Part shown: positions 7,869 through 17,126 of the stretch, one piece after another
Position numbering within the stretch: the first letter of the stretch is position 1
How the letters are laid out: the number at the start of each line of letters is the position of its first letter
Source: Leptospira yanagawae serovar Saopaulo str. Sao Paulo = ATCC 700523
GTDB lineage: Bacteria > Spirochaetota > Leptospiria > Leptospirales > Leptospiraceae
Direction: 5' to 3'
Length of the DNA stretch: 64,000 nucleotides
Assembly: GCF_000332475.2 (NCBI RefSeq)
Contig: NZ_AOGX02000015.1
Coordinates: forward strand, 806,001-870,000
Program-made: the position numbers and the translations under genes
Notes under the pieces: generated by a model
The model's input: the letters and a program-made list of their open reading frames with translations, nothing else
What the model was told of the DNA's origin: nothing
Database searches by the model: none

Positions 7869-8750
7869 ATGAAACAATATAAAATATTATTAGTTTTTAC
7901 GATCGTGATACTTTTTGCAAGTTGTGGAAAAGGATCTCATGAAGAAACCGAATCCTACACTTCTGAGGACCGAAAGATGAGTCCTTCTTCTTATGAAAAG
8001 AAGGATATGCCAAGTGCAGAAGCAGTAGAAGAACGTGCCGAACCCTTACTCCAATCAAAAGATAATTCAATTGGTCCAGTGTTTTTACCAATCCAAAATA
8101 ACCAAGAACGACTGCTTGAATTCCAAATTGATTTGGGTTATCAAACTTTGGACTTAATCAAAACAAGAAAAGATCTGTTATCTTTCATCACCAAATATGG
8201 ATTCATCGAATCTAGTTCCGCTGTCAATTCTGATTCTCCTTATATGAATGTAAAAATTCGCATTAAAGCGGAAAAACTATATGAAGCATTACTAGAGTTA
8301 GATACATATGGGACATTATTGAATGAAAACATCAGTACCATTGACCACACAGAAGGAATGGTTTGGGAAAAAATCAAAACAACTCGCGAAAAAATTCGAG
8401 TCAAACGAAGGACGATAGCAAATAACCAAACCACCAGTAATTCCAAAAATTGGGAATCGATTGAGGAAGCTATTTCCTCAAGTGAAGATGGATTGGACCA
8501 ATCTGAACTTCAGATTTGGAAAATCAATGATCGGGTGAAATGGGCAACCTTAAATCTGAGTTTTAGTGTGCCAACACCAAGTGACAAAATCATTGTGCCA
8601 GAATACCGAAATGCCCTAGTTGGGATCACCAATCTTTTCTTAGAATTTACCTACCTGCTAGTTTGGATGATCCCGGTTTTCCTTGTTGTTGGACTTTTAT
8701 ATGTACCAAGTAAAAAATTGGTTCAATGGGTTAGACAAAAGAAAATCTAA
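7869..8750 (+). CDS. DUF4349 lipoprotein
   Basis: 293 residues. The signal ends in a clear lipobox (LFASC, Cys about 19). The central part (about 85-235) has the DUF4349 pattern: paired beta/coiled-coil segments with conserved VKIRIKAEKLYEALLELDTYGTLLNENISTIDHTEG. A single C-terminal membrane helix (about 262-284) is followed by a basic tail. It would be anchored at both ends in the envelope. Members of the family have no firmly established role. It stands alone, divergent from the CopD-like gene and convergent with the small Cys-rich gene that follows. Confidence 0.78.
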   Translation: MKQYKILLVFTIVILFASCGKGSHEETESYTSEDRKMSPSSYEKKDMPSAEAVEERAEPLLQSKDNSIGPVFLPIQNNQERLLEFQIDLGYQTLDLIKTRKDLLSFITKYGFIESSSAVNSDSPYMNVKIRIKAEKLYEALLELDTYGTLLNENISTIDHTEGMVWEKIKTTREKIRVKRRTIANNQTTSNSKNWESIEEAISSSEDGLDQSELQIWKINDRVKWATLNLSFSVPTPSDKIIVPEYRNALVGITNLFLEFTYLLVWMIPVFLVVGLLYVPSKKLVQWVRQKKI

Positions 8751-8766
8751 TCCTTATTTATCTAAT

Positions 8767-9195
8767 TCATTCTCCGCAGGATTGAGAATTGAGGTTAAAT
8801 GCCTTTTTCTCTTCCGAGTCGGAGATTGTTTTGGCATAGTCACTTTGTAATTTGAAACAACCCATTCGATTTTGTTTGGTTGCCTGTTTCATACAATCAC
8901 ATACCAGTTTTGTTTTTTCTTCCGTTGTTAAATTTGGGTCAACCTGCGGGAGACCAGCTAATTCTTGTTCACATTGGTTAAGGGATTTTAAATACCCTTC
9001 ATGTTGTTTCGAGCCTTTTTTTAAGGCTTTTACATGTTTTTCTCTTAAATTCAAACATTCTTTTTTGTCTGATTCTGCCTGGGATGACTTGGCTTTTTTG
9101 AGACATTCACACATTTCCTTTGATTTTGTATCTGCGTTTGCAAAAACAAAATAAGGTAAAAAGAAGAGAATCCATATTAAAGTAATTTTTTTCAT
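8767..9195 (-). CDS. Small secreted Cys-rich protein
   Basis: 142 residues with a clean signal peptide (about 1-20, cleavage near FANA). The mature part contains two similar helical halves, each with a paired-cysteine motif: MCECLKKA...KKECLNL...NQCEQEL and VCDCMKQA...MGCFKL...SQSCGE. The repeated CxC-x(n)-C-x(n)-C pattern suggests an internal duplication and disulphide-linked helices. I do not recognise the family. It is convergent with the DUF4349 gene (16 bp gap). A periplasmic or surface location is likely. Confidence 0.7.
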   Translation of the reverse strand: MKKITLIWILFFLPYFVFANADTKSKEMCECLKKAKSSQAESDKKECLNLREKHVKALKKGSKQHEGYLKSLNQCEQELAGLPQVDPNLTTEEKTKLVCDCMKQATKQNRMGCFKLQSDYAKTISDSEEKKAFNLNSQSCGE

Positions 9196-9309
9196 GGCAA
9201 TGGAAATACTTTGGATTGGAAAAGAGTCAACTTGTAATTATTGAATTCATTTAAAGAACAGAATTCAATTTGAACCAATGCCAGAAATGGGTAAGGAAAG
9301 GAATTTGAA

Positions 9310-9807
9310 TTAGTTTTTAAAATATTCTTTGGTGATAAAGTTTTCTTCTTTTGTCGGAGGAATGTAATAAGAAGTAACCATATGAAATTCTTCATCAGTC
9401 ATGAAGACAGAACCTTCTGGTTTTTCCAAATTTCGTTTGTGGAGCTGTTGCAGACAATCTTCGTCCGATAGATTGATCAAATGTAACAAGTGATTGGCGT
9501 TCGCTGATTCAAAGATTTCACGGATCCAATTTCTAGTTTTCGGGATGTTCGCTGGGAAATCTAATACAACAGACATCCCATTTAATAGAATTTCTTTAAT
9601 ATGATCCGTTAGAATCGTTTTCAATCTTGCACTGTATTTTTTATAATCTTCGAAGTCTTTGATTTCTTCTGGGTACAACCTTTGCAACCAGATGTCTTCG
9701 CTAAATAAAATGGCCTTTTCTTCCAGGGAAATTTTTTTTGACAAAGTGCTTTTGCCAGAAGCCATTTTTCCGCAAAGGAAATGTAACGTTGGTTTTGGTT
9801 TTTCCAT
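9310..9807 (-). CDS. P-loop ATPase/kinase (AAA_33, zeta-toxin-like fold)
   Basis: 165 residues. A Walker A motif GKMASGKST lies at about residues 13-21, and a second acidic motif follows at SVVLDFPAN (about 78-86). An Arg/Lys lid region (KRNLEKPEG) is near 129-137. The size and arrangement match small P-loop kinases of the AAA_33 / zeta-toxin / chloramphenicol phosphotransferase group, often annotated simply as ATP-binding proteins. No antitoxin-like partner is adjacent, so a toxin role is not supported. The substrate is unknown. It is monocistronic by spacing. Confidence 0.78.
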   Translation of the reverse strand: MEKPKPTLHFLCGKMASGKSTLSKKISLEEKAILFSEDIWLQRLYPEEIKDFEDYKKYSARLKTILTDHIKEILLNGMSVVLDFPANIPKTRNWIREIFESANANHLLHLINLSDEDCLQQLHKRNLEKPEGSVFMTDEEFHMVTSYYIPPTKEENFITKEYFKN

Positions 9808-9976
9808 AAGCTTTCATGTTGGAATCGAACCTACAACAATTTAGGAATTGTCATAAAATTTCTGAATAGGTCAATACCCTGACATTTTCTGTTTTTATCT
9901 GATTGCTTTTCTTTTCAACTTTTATTCACTGAATTCTGTTTGGTCTCAATTTTATTCGATCAAATTCACCAATTGT

Positions 9977-10654
9977 ATGATCAAAATATTACTCATTGAG
10001 GATGAACCCGGGATCCAAGAAACGATCCAAATCGCATTAGAAGCAGAAGGGTTTTCGATATTCATCGCAGCTACAGGAACGCAAGGCTTGCAGATGTTAG
10101 CTGATGATATTTCTCTTATTCTTCTAGACATAGGCCTGCCTGACCAAAGTGGATTTGATGTTTTAAAATCAATTCGCAAATCTTTTGCCACACCTGTGAT
10201 TTTTTTGACAGCGCGAAATTCCGAAATCGATAAAGTATTAGGACTTGAGATCGGAGCAGACGATTATATTGTCAAACCATTTAGTCCTAGGGAACTTTTG
10301 GCAAGGATACGTGCCATTTTACGACGGACCCAAAACCCTTTGGAGATCGAAAAAAAATCAAATTCAAAAATTAGAATTTCCCTTGAAAAAAAACTCATTT
10401 ATTTTAACGGAAAAAGTTTGAATTTATCACCTTACGAATACAAAACGATGGAATTGTTTTTTAAATGGCCTGGTCGAATTTTTACTCGCGAAGAAATTAT
10501 GGACATTGTTTGGACAGAACCAGAAGATAGTTTTGATCGCGCCGTAGATACTGTCATAAAGAATATTCGAGCAAGGTTTAAAGAAATGGATTCGAATTTT
10601 GATCCTATTGAAACGAGACGAGGGCAAGGATACGGTTTAAAGGAAATTATATGA
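9977..10654 (+). CDS. creB: CreB-like response regulator (OmpR family)
   Basis: 225 residues. The N-terminal receiver domain has acidic residues in IEDEP, the phospho-acceptor Asp51 (LILLDIGLP) and the conserved Lys in IVKPFSP. The C-terminal winged-helix DNA-binding domain spans about 128-223 (LSPYEYKTMELF, then RAVDTVIKNIRARF and RRGQGYGL). The stop overlaps the next ATG (ATGA, 10651-10654). Assignment to CreB rests on synteny: a CreC-type kinase and a CreD protein follow directly. CreBC controls envelope and carbon-related genes, and creD is its usual strongest target. Confidence 0.88.
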   Translation: MIKILLIEDEPGIQETIQIALEAEGFSIFIAATGTQGLQMLADDISLILLDIGLPDQSGFDVLKSIRKSFATPVIFLTARNSEIDKVLGLEIGADDYIVKPFSPRELLARIRAILRRTQNPLEIEKKSNSKIRISLEKKLIYFNGKSLNLSPYEYKTMELFFKWPGRIFTREEIMDIVWTEPEDSFDRAVDTVIKNIRARFKEMDSNFDPIETRRGQGYGLKEII

Positions 10655-12098
10655 ACCTTTGGTTACGAATCATTATCAGTTTTTTTTTATCCTTTGTATT
10701 GGTTTTTATTATTTAATCGATAAAACAGAAGAGTCCATCCGACCTAGGTACATGGAGACGATTGAAGAATCGTTGAATGATACCACACATGTTTTATCAG
10801 CCATCGTTGAAGAAGAAATTAAAAAAAATCCAAACAATCGGTTTCAATTAACTTCGCTTGTGAAACGATTGTTTCAAAAACCATTTCAAAATGTTCGTAC
10901 TCGTATATTCGAAGCAAAAATTTATTCTCTATTAAAAACCAATGCTGACATTCAAATCTATGTGACTGATTCCAAAGGAATCGTAATTTTTGATTCTGAA
11001 GAGTTCCGAGAGGGACTCGACTATTCAAAATACAATGATGTGTTTCTAACACTCAAAGGTAAATATGGAGTTCGCTCAAGCAAAATGTTTGATTCTGAAA
11101 AGGAAGGTGCTTTATTCATTGCATCTCCGATTCGTTATCAAAATGAGATCATTGGTGTACTCACGGTTATCAAACCAAAAATTGGAGTGATTCCTTTTAT
11201 AGAGGAGGCCAAAAATAAATTTTGGCATATTTCTTTGTTAGTGGCATCATCAATTGCCATTGTTTTCAGTATTCTTGCTTATATTAGTTTTCGTCCTATC
11301 ATCCGATTGTCTCAGTATGTCATTTCCTTAAGGAATCAGGAAAAAAAAACATTCCCGAAATTAGGAATTAAAGAACTAAACGATTTAGGAAAAGAAGTTG
11401 ACCAACTTGTATTGGAACTCGAAGGAAAAAAGTATGTAGAATCTTATGTACAGACACTTACCCATGAAATCAAAAGTCCTTTGTCTTCCATTTTAGCTTC
11501 TGTTGAATTAATTGAATCTCATCCAAATGAAATTCATAGGCTTACTAAAACAATAGAAGCAGAAGCAAAACGTATTCAAAGTTTAATTGACCAGTTACTC
11601 GAATTATCATCGTTAGAAGGCAAAAATTCAATTGAGTTAGAAGACAAAATTGAAATGGTTTCATTTTTAGAGAAAGTGATCCATCGATTTGAGATTGTGT
11701 TAGAAAGAAAAAATCTACATGTGAAAAAGATATTTTCGAATGATACCCTTCAGATCAAAGGAAATGAATCCTACTTGAGAATGGCTATTGAAAATATTTT
11801 AAGAAACTCGATTGAATTTGCAAATTCAAATGATCAGATCACGATTCAATTGGAATTGGTAAATCAATCGTATACAAAATTAATCATAGCAGACGAAGGA
11901 CAATCGATTCCAGACTTTGCATTGTCAAAACTGACAGAAAAGTTTTTTTCTCTTCCAAGACCGAGTGACAAAAGAAAGAGTTCGGGGTTAGGTTTGAGTA
12001 TCGTTAAAGAAATTACGGACCTTCACCAAGCCGAACTTACAATTCGCAATTTAGATCCCAAGGGAGTGGAGGTCAGCATTTTATTCCAAAATTTTTAA
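10651..12098 (+). CDS. creC: CreC-like sensor histidine kinase, frame broken at a T9 tract
   Basis: Intended product about 482 residues. The best start is the ATG at 10651, overlapping the creB stop, but this frame ends after 21 codons. The kinase frame is open from 10659 (a poor TTG) onward. One extra T in the T9 tract (10680-10688) joins them, giving an uninterrupted N-terminal membrane helix (MNLWLRIIISFFFILCIG). After the break come a periplasmic sensor like that of CreC, a second helix (about 185-205), the H-box HEIKSPLSS, and N- and G-boxes (GLGLSIVKE). So the gene is either frameshifted, phase-variable, translated by slippage, or misread by one base. The downstream domains are intact. 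Confidence 0.85.
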
Positions 12099-12100
12099 TC

Positions 12101-12138
12101 CTCACACAATCCTCACATTGCGACCATAATTCTCTCAC
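12101..12138 (+). promoter_or_regulatory. cre-tag-like direct repeats before creD
   Basis: CTCAC occurs at 12101, 12112 and 12134, spaced 11 and 22 bp apart. The first two form CTCAC-N6-CTCAC, the same period as the enterobacterial CreB site TTCAC-N6-TTCAC. They lie between the creC stop and the creD ATG, where a CreB operator would be expected. Binding is inferred. Confidence 0.5.
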
Positions 12139-12173
12139 CAATATCTCTTACAGTAGATTGGTAGGAGTTTTGT

Positions 12174-13505
12174 ATGAACAAATTAATATCTTCCGTAAAC
12201 ATTCGCCTTTTGATTTTAGGTGTGATGATAATTTTATTTTTAATTCCCCTTTCCATGGTTGGGTCGCTCATCGAGGAACGCAGTTTATCTCGTATGGAAG
12301 CAGTTTCTGAAGTGGGAGCAAAGTGGAGCCAAAGCCAAACATTACTCGGTCCCATTATTGTGATTCCTTATAACGTAAGAATTCCAAAATCAGGAACTTC
12401 TCAATCAAAAGAGAAATGGGACTACATTACAGATTATGCTTATTTCTTTCCGGAAGATCTTAATTATGAAGCAAAAATGTTAACGGAAGAAAGGAAACGT
12501 GGCATCTATCATATTCCCCTTTACACAAATAAAATTCATCTAAATGGAAAATTCTCAAACATCTTAGTTTCAGATTTTCCTATGGATACAACTTATATTT
12601 ATTGGGAGGATGCAAGGGTAATGGTTTCTGTATCCGACTTAAAAGGATTAGGTGGAGATTTAAAACTCAATTGGAATGGGAAGGAAAAGTATTTTTCACC
12701 TGGAACCAAATCTAATTTTTTTACGACAGGTATGAGCCTTCCTATCAAATTAGATGAAAACTTTGGAACAATGAATTTTGTTATGGATTTATCACTAAAA
12801 GGTTCAGAAATATTTTCCATAATTCCCATTGGTAAAAAAACAAAAGTTACCATGGAATCAAATTGGAAAGATCCTTCTTTTAATGGAAACCTTTTACCAG
12901 TGGATCGAGAAATTCATGATACTGGATTTCGATCCGTCTGGGAAACTTCTTATTTTTCAAGATCTTACCCTCAAGTGATCCACTCTTTAGACGATTCGAT
13001 TGTAAACTCAATTTACAATTCTGCCTTTGGTGTGAGTTTACTCATTCCTGTGGACCACTACTTAAAATTAGAACGATCTGTTAAGTATGGACTGTTATTT
13101 CTTGTAACAAGTTTTACCTTATTCTTTTTGATGGAAGTTTTTGGAGGAATCATTTTGCATCCGATTCAATATATATTAATCGGTTGTGCTATGGTAATCT
13201 TTTATGTTTTGAATTTATCATTATCGGAACACATAGGTTATCTATCGGCTTACATAATATCCTCATTTGCAGTCACTTCACTGATAGGATATTACGCGAT
13301 GCATGTTCTAAACAATAAACGAAAAGGAATCATAACGGCGATTTACTATCTCACTTTATATTCCTTTTTATATGTAATTTTGGCTTCAGAAGATCAGGCT
13401 TTATTGCTGGGATCAGTAACGTTATTTGCTATATTGGCGTTGGTGATGCACTTTACTCGAAAAATCAATTGGTACCAATTTGGATTAACTTCTCAGAATC
13501 AGTGA
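12174..13505 (+). CDS. creD: CreD inner-membrane protein
   Basis: 443 residues. An N-terminal membrane helix (about 10-30) is followed by the conserved ERSLSRMEAVSEVGAKWSQSQTLLGPIIVIPY region, a large periplasmic domain and a cluster of C-terminal helices (about 305-435). This is the CreD family pattern (cell envelope integrity protein). TAGGAG sits at good distance before the ATG. It follows creC by 75 bp, with cre-tag-like repeats in the gap. In enterobacteria creD is CreB-induced and affects envelope stress and colicin E2 tolerance; its biochemical role is unknown. A long-loop hairpin follows the stop. Confidence 0.9.
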   Translation: MNKLISSVNIRLLILGVMIILFLIPLSMVGSLIEERSLSRMEAVSEVGAKWSQSQTLLGPIIVIPYNVRIPKSGTSQSKEKWDYITDYAYFFPEDLNYEAKMLTEERKRGIYHIPLYTNKIHLNGKFSNILVSDFPMDTTYIYWEDARVMVSVSDLKGLGGDLKLNWNGKEKYFSPGTKSNFFTTGMSLPIKLDENFGTMNFVMDLSLKGSEIFSIIPIGKKTKVTMESNWKDPSFNGNLLPVDREIHDTGFRSVWETSYFSRSYPQVIHSLDDSIVNSIYNSAFGVSLLIPVDHYLKLERSVKYGLLFLVTSFTLFFLMEVFGGIILHPIQYILIGCAMVIFYVLNLSLSEHIGYLSAYIISSFAVTSLIGYYAMHVLNNKRKGIITAIYYLTLYSFLYVILASEDQALLLGSVTLFAILALVMHFTRKINWYQFGLTSQNQ

Positions 13506-13512
13506 TGTATAC

Positions 13513-13552
13513 AAACTCTGTAATGAATTCAAAATTGATTGCAGAGTTTTTT
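13513..13552 (+). terminator. Probable terminator after creD
   Basis: AAACTCTG (13513-13520) pairs with CAGAGTTT (13542-13549) across a 21-nt loop, followed by a short T run. It begins 8 bp after the creD stop. Confidence 0.55.
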
Positions 13553-13703
13553 CTTAAAATTCAAGATAAGTGAGGAAATAGTTCCGTTCAAATATGTCCC
13601 CAATTGGAAAAATACACAAAAATTCAATTCACATTACCGATTTGTTTTAGATTCTTTATTTTTTACTCGTCTTTAATAGAGTATGCACTCTATAGAGGAA
13701 AAG

Positions 13704-16442
13704 ATGAATTATTTTTTTCGGAATATAGGTGTCTTTCTATTTGTTTTTGTAGTATATTTCACCTCTGGAAAATTCAGTTTGTATCTTTCTTCGATCGACG
13801 GATACAGTACTCCTGTATGGCCGCCAGCTGGGTTTGCACTCGGTTTTATTCTAATTTTTGGTAACAGAATTTGGTTCGCATTATTTTTAGCAGCATACCT
13901 GACAAACACATCGTTTTCTGATCCAGAGTTCAGTTGGTTCAAAACATTTACTCACAATCCCCAAAATCTTCTTATCTCATTTGGAAATTCCATTTCTGCA
14001 TTGTTTGGTGGATACATACTAAAAAGGTTCTCTGATTCAAAATTAAATATTTTTTCTGTAAGAGATTTATTGTCTTTTTTTCTTTTGGCAGGTCCAACCT
14101 CTGCAATTTTCTCATCAATCATAGGAAGTTTGTCACTCTACCATTTTGGAATCATTTACCAGGATTTTTTATTCCAAACTTGGTTTACTTGGTGGTTAGG
14201 TGATTCTATTGGAATTATCATATTTACTCCAATCGTTATTTTAACCTATAAATGGTTTTTGAAAGAAGAAACTGGTATGCGGCTTTTACTATTTACATCC
14301 GCTACCATGGGAACATTTGTTTTAACTCTTACTATTTTTTTTGTAACTCGAGATTGGGAAAAAGAATTCATTCGTTATCGAATTAAATCCGATGGTCAAA
14401 TCATTTCTTCTGAAATTGAAAATAGAATTTTCGAGAATTTGAGAGTAGTAAAATCATTAGGTGCGTTTCTTTCCTTACAAAGGAATTTAACAAAAAAAGA
14501 ATTTGATTCTTATGCGCAGTCTATATTGGAAGAAACGGAAAGTGTTTCGGCTTTATCTTGGAATGTTTCCATTCCTCATTCGAAACGAAGTTACTATGAA
14601 TCTCAGTTAAAAATCGATTATCCTAGTTCAACTGGGATCAACACTAGAGAAGATAACCAATTCAAAAAGTCACCTAACGAATCTAAATATGTATTCATTC
14701 GTTATATTTACCCTTTGATTGGCAACGAGTCAGCTGTAGGTTATGATGTGTTTTCCAATCCTGTTCGTAAAGTTGCCCTTCTCAATTCTTTGGAAACTAA
14801 TGATTTAGAAATTACTGGCAAAGTCAATTTAGTACAAGATAGTTCTGATAATATTGGTTTTTTGGTTTTTTATCCCATCAAAAGAAGTGACGGAGAGTTT
14901 GGTTTCGCAACGGCCGTAATCAAAATTACTTCCATAATCAAAAAATCTTTAATTGGGAATGATCAAAACAATTTATGTGTCCAAATCATGGATGGTGATA
15001 GAACAGAAGCAAAAGAAGTATATAATCGTAATTGCAATTCTTCGCATGAAAAAATGTTTTCTGAATTTTCGCATACTCATAAAACTCAAATTGGAAGTCA
15101 CACCATAACATTCAAAATTGTAGCTACCAAAGAATACTTTGAAAAAAATCTAACAAATGCCTCACGGTTTATTTTAATCATCTCTTCTTTTTTGACAGGT
15201 TTGTTGGGAATATTAATGCTCATTATTCTTGGAAAAGAAAAAAGCATTCAAGACATAGTAGAGAAAAGAACTTTTGAGTTAGAGAAAGCCAATCGAGTTA
15301 AATCAGATTTTTTAGCAAATATGAGTCATGAAATCAGAACTCCAATGAATGGAGTCTTGGGTATGTTGACTTTACTCGAAGAAACAAATATCGACATCGA
15401 ACAAAAAGATTATTTAGACAATGCAAAAAAATCAGTTTTATCTTTACTCACAATCATCAACGATATTTTAGATGTTTCTAAGTTAGAAAATCATAAATTA
15501 GAAATTGTACCAACAGAGACAAACGTATATAAGTTATGCCGTGATATCCAATTATTATTTCAATCAGATGTAATCGATAAAAATCTCAAACTTAATTTGG
15601 ATTTTACCATAGAAGATAAAAACTTACACATACTAGTAGATGAGAATCGATTACGCCAAGTTTTGAATAATCTGATCAGTAATTCGTTAAAGTTCACACC
15701 AAGTGGAATCATCACCTTGGCTGTCAAATTAGACCCTTCTCGAAACTTTATCGAATTTTGTGTGCATGACACAGGGATTGGAATTTCCGAAGAAAATATC
15801 AAACGATTGTTTGATCGATTTGTACAACTTGAGGATGCTCGCACCAAACGATTTGAAGGTGCTGGTCTTGGTTTGTACATTTCTAAACAACTAGTCAATT
15901 TAATGGGTGGTGATATAAAAGTTGAAAGTATGTTAAACATTGGATCTACCTTTAAGTTTACCATTCCTTTTCACCAGGTTGCAATTCCAGAACAAATCAA
16001 TAACCGTATAGAATCACTCGATACATTTAATTTAAAAAATATAAATGTGTTAGTTGCTGAAGATAATCTTCTCAATCAAAAATTTGTCAGGAAGGTTCTT
16101 GAAAAAGAAAAAGTAAATGTAACCATTGCTTCCAATGGTAAAGAGACGATTCAACTTTTAGATCGATCACTTACAAATGAAAGTTTTAAGTTTGATTTGA
16201 TATTAATGGACATTCAAATGCCCGAATTGGATGGCTTGGAGACAACGAAACGGATCCGCCAAAGGAAAGACGACTACCAAAGAATTCCCATTATTGCACT
16301 CACAGCGAACAACATGGATTCTCAAATCCAAGAGTATTTGGAAAACGGAATGGATGATTGTGTGAAAAAACCTATTATTCTATCTGAATTGTTGCATTCC
16401 ATTTATAAAATTTTTTCAAAAGCTAATTTGAATAAATCGTAA
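13704..16442 (+). CDS. Hybrid histidine kinase: MASE1, CHASE, kinase, receiver
   Basis: 912 residues from the ATG at 13704, chosen because GAGGAAAAG immediately precedes it; an ATG at 13683 would add seven residues. Domains in order: MASE1 membrane sensor with about eight helices (VWPPAGFALGF near 40), a CHASE-type periplasmic domain between two helices (about 220-490), a coiled linker, HisKA with SHEIRTPMNG (His about 542), HATPase (GLGLYISKQ) and a C-terminal receiver (Asp about 836 in LILMDIQMP). Fused MASE1 and CHASE suggests two sensory inputs. No partner is adjacent. The 3' end overlaps the convergent DUF4256 gene by 20 bp. Its ligand is unknown. Confidence 0.92.
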   Translation: MNYFFRNIGVFLFVFVVYFTSGKFSLYLSSIDGYSTPVWPPAGFALGFILIFGNRIWFALFLAAYLTNTSFSDPEFSWFKTFTHNPQNLLISFGNSISALFGGYILKRFSDSKLNIFSVRDLLSFFLLAGPTSAIFSSIIGSLSLYHFGIIYQDFLFQTWFTWWLGDSIGIIIFTPIVILTYKWFLKEETGMRLLLFTSATMGTFVLTLTIFFVTRDWEKEFIRYRIKSDGQIISSEIENRIFENLRVVKSLGAFLSLQRNLTKKEFDSYAQSILEETESVSALSWNVSIPHSKRSYYESQLKIDYPSSTGINTREDNQFKKSPNESKYVFIRYIYPLIGNESAVGYDVFSNPVRKVALLNSLETNDLEITGKVNLVQDSSDNIGFLVFYPIKRSDGEFGFATAVIKITSIIKKSLIGNDQNNLCVQIMDGDRTEAKEVYNRNCNSSHEKMFSEFSHTHKTQIGSHTITFKIVATKEYFEKNLTNASRFILIISSFLTGLLGILMLIILGKEKSIQDIVEKRTFELEKANRVKSDFLANMSHEIRTPMNGVLGMLTLLEETNIDIEQKDYLDNAKKSVLSLLTIINDILDVSKLENHKLEIVPTETNVYKLCRDIQLLFQSDVIDKNLKLNLDFTIEDKNLHILVDENRLRQVLNNLISNSLKFTPSGIITLAVKLDPSRNFIEFCVHDTGIGISEENIKRLFDRFVQLEDARTKRFEGAGLGLYISKQLVNLMGGDIKVESMLNIGSTFKFTIPFHQVAIPEQINNRIESLDTFNLKNINVLVAEDNLLNQKFVRKVLEKEKVNVTIASNGKETIQLLDRSLTNESFKFDLILMDIQMPELDGLETTKRIRQRKDDYQRIPIIALTANNMDSQIQEYLENGMDDCVKKPIILSELLHSIYKIFSKANLNKS

Positions 16443-17070
16443 TCGAAGTTCGAAAACCTCGTACTGCATAGTACGATTCTGCTCCATTGTGGTACACAAA
16501 AACAGTGCCATATCGATAGTCACAGAAGAGTGCCCCACCTAATTTTCGTATGGATGGTGGTGTTTCAATCCAACTTGAAGTTTTTTTATCAAATTCTCCC
16601 AAAGTTTGCAAATAACGATATTCTTCTTCGTTTAAAATTTTGCTTCCCATTGATTTTGCAAAATCAATTGCATTATTTTTTGGTTTGTGTTCCTTTCTGG
16701 AATTGAGTGCTTCTTTATCATAACAGAAACTCCTTCTGCCACTTGGAGTTTCTAAAGAACAATCATAGAAGGTAAACGTATTCTTCTTTTTATCGAATTG
16801 GACGAGGTCTGGTTCTCCACCTGACTCTTCCATCTTAAGTAGAGTTTTTAGTTTTTCTGGATGTTTTTTAAGTTTGTCCAGGACAGCTTCCCATTGAATC
16901 CCTTTGTGCCGGTTGGGATGTTTTTCAAATCTTTCTTTTAATAGGATGAGGAACGATTCTTGGTTCATATTCGTAAGTGGTATTTCTTGATTGATTCCTG
17001 ACTCAGATTTGCCAGAATCAGGGAAACTGAATTGTATTCTGACATCGGAATTCGAATTTTGCAACTTCAA
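16423..17070 (-). CDS. DUF4256 protein
   Basis: Up to 215 residues. The family region starts near MNQESFLILLKERFEKHP and continues through EESGGEPDLV, SGRRSFCYDKEAL, LTL-like YLQTLGEFD, SIRKLGGALFCDYRYG and VFVYHNGAESYYAVRGFR, a good match in order to DUF4256. The long reading starts with TTG at 17070; an ATG at 16968 gives 181 residues covering the whole domain, and neither has a convincing ribosome binding site. It is convergent with the hybrid kinase and overlaps it by 20 bp. Function unknown; likely cytoplasmic. Confidence 0.8.
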   Translation of the reverse strand: MKLQNSNSDVRIQFSFPDSGKSESGINQEIPLTNMNQESFLILLKERFEKHPNRHKGIQWEAVLDKLKKHPEKLKTLLKMEESGGEPDLVQFDKKKNTFTFYDCSLETPSGRRSFCYDKEALNSRKEHKPKNNAIDFAKSMGSKILNEEEYRYLQTLGEFDKKTSSWIETPPSIRKLGGALFCDYRYGTVFVYHNGAESYYAVRGFRTSITIYSN

Positions 17071-17126
17071 AACGCCAATTTATTGTTAGGGCAAAGGTAT
17101 TTTTTTACGATGACTATGAATTTAGA

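Noticed and set aside
9310..9807. Zeta-type toxin of a toxin-antitoxin pair
   Set aside because: The P-loop fits, but there is no adjacent small antitoxin gene; a general small kinase is more likely.
9815..9845. Possible minus-strand tRNA T-arm upstream of the P-loop gene (GGTTCGATTCC)
   Set aside because: No acceptor, D or anticodon arms can be folded around it, and the T stem has a mismatch.
9925..9969. TTCAC pair upstream of creB as a cre-tag
   Set aside because: The two TTCAC copies are 40 bp apart, not 11, so they do not form the known site.
13604..13864. 86-codon frame before the hybrid kinase
   Set aside because: It overlaps the kinase start in another frame, and the MASE1 reading is clearly the coding one.
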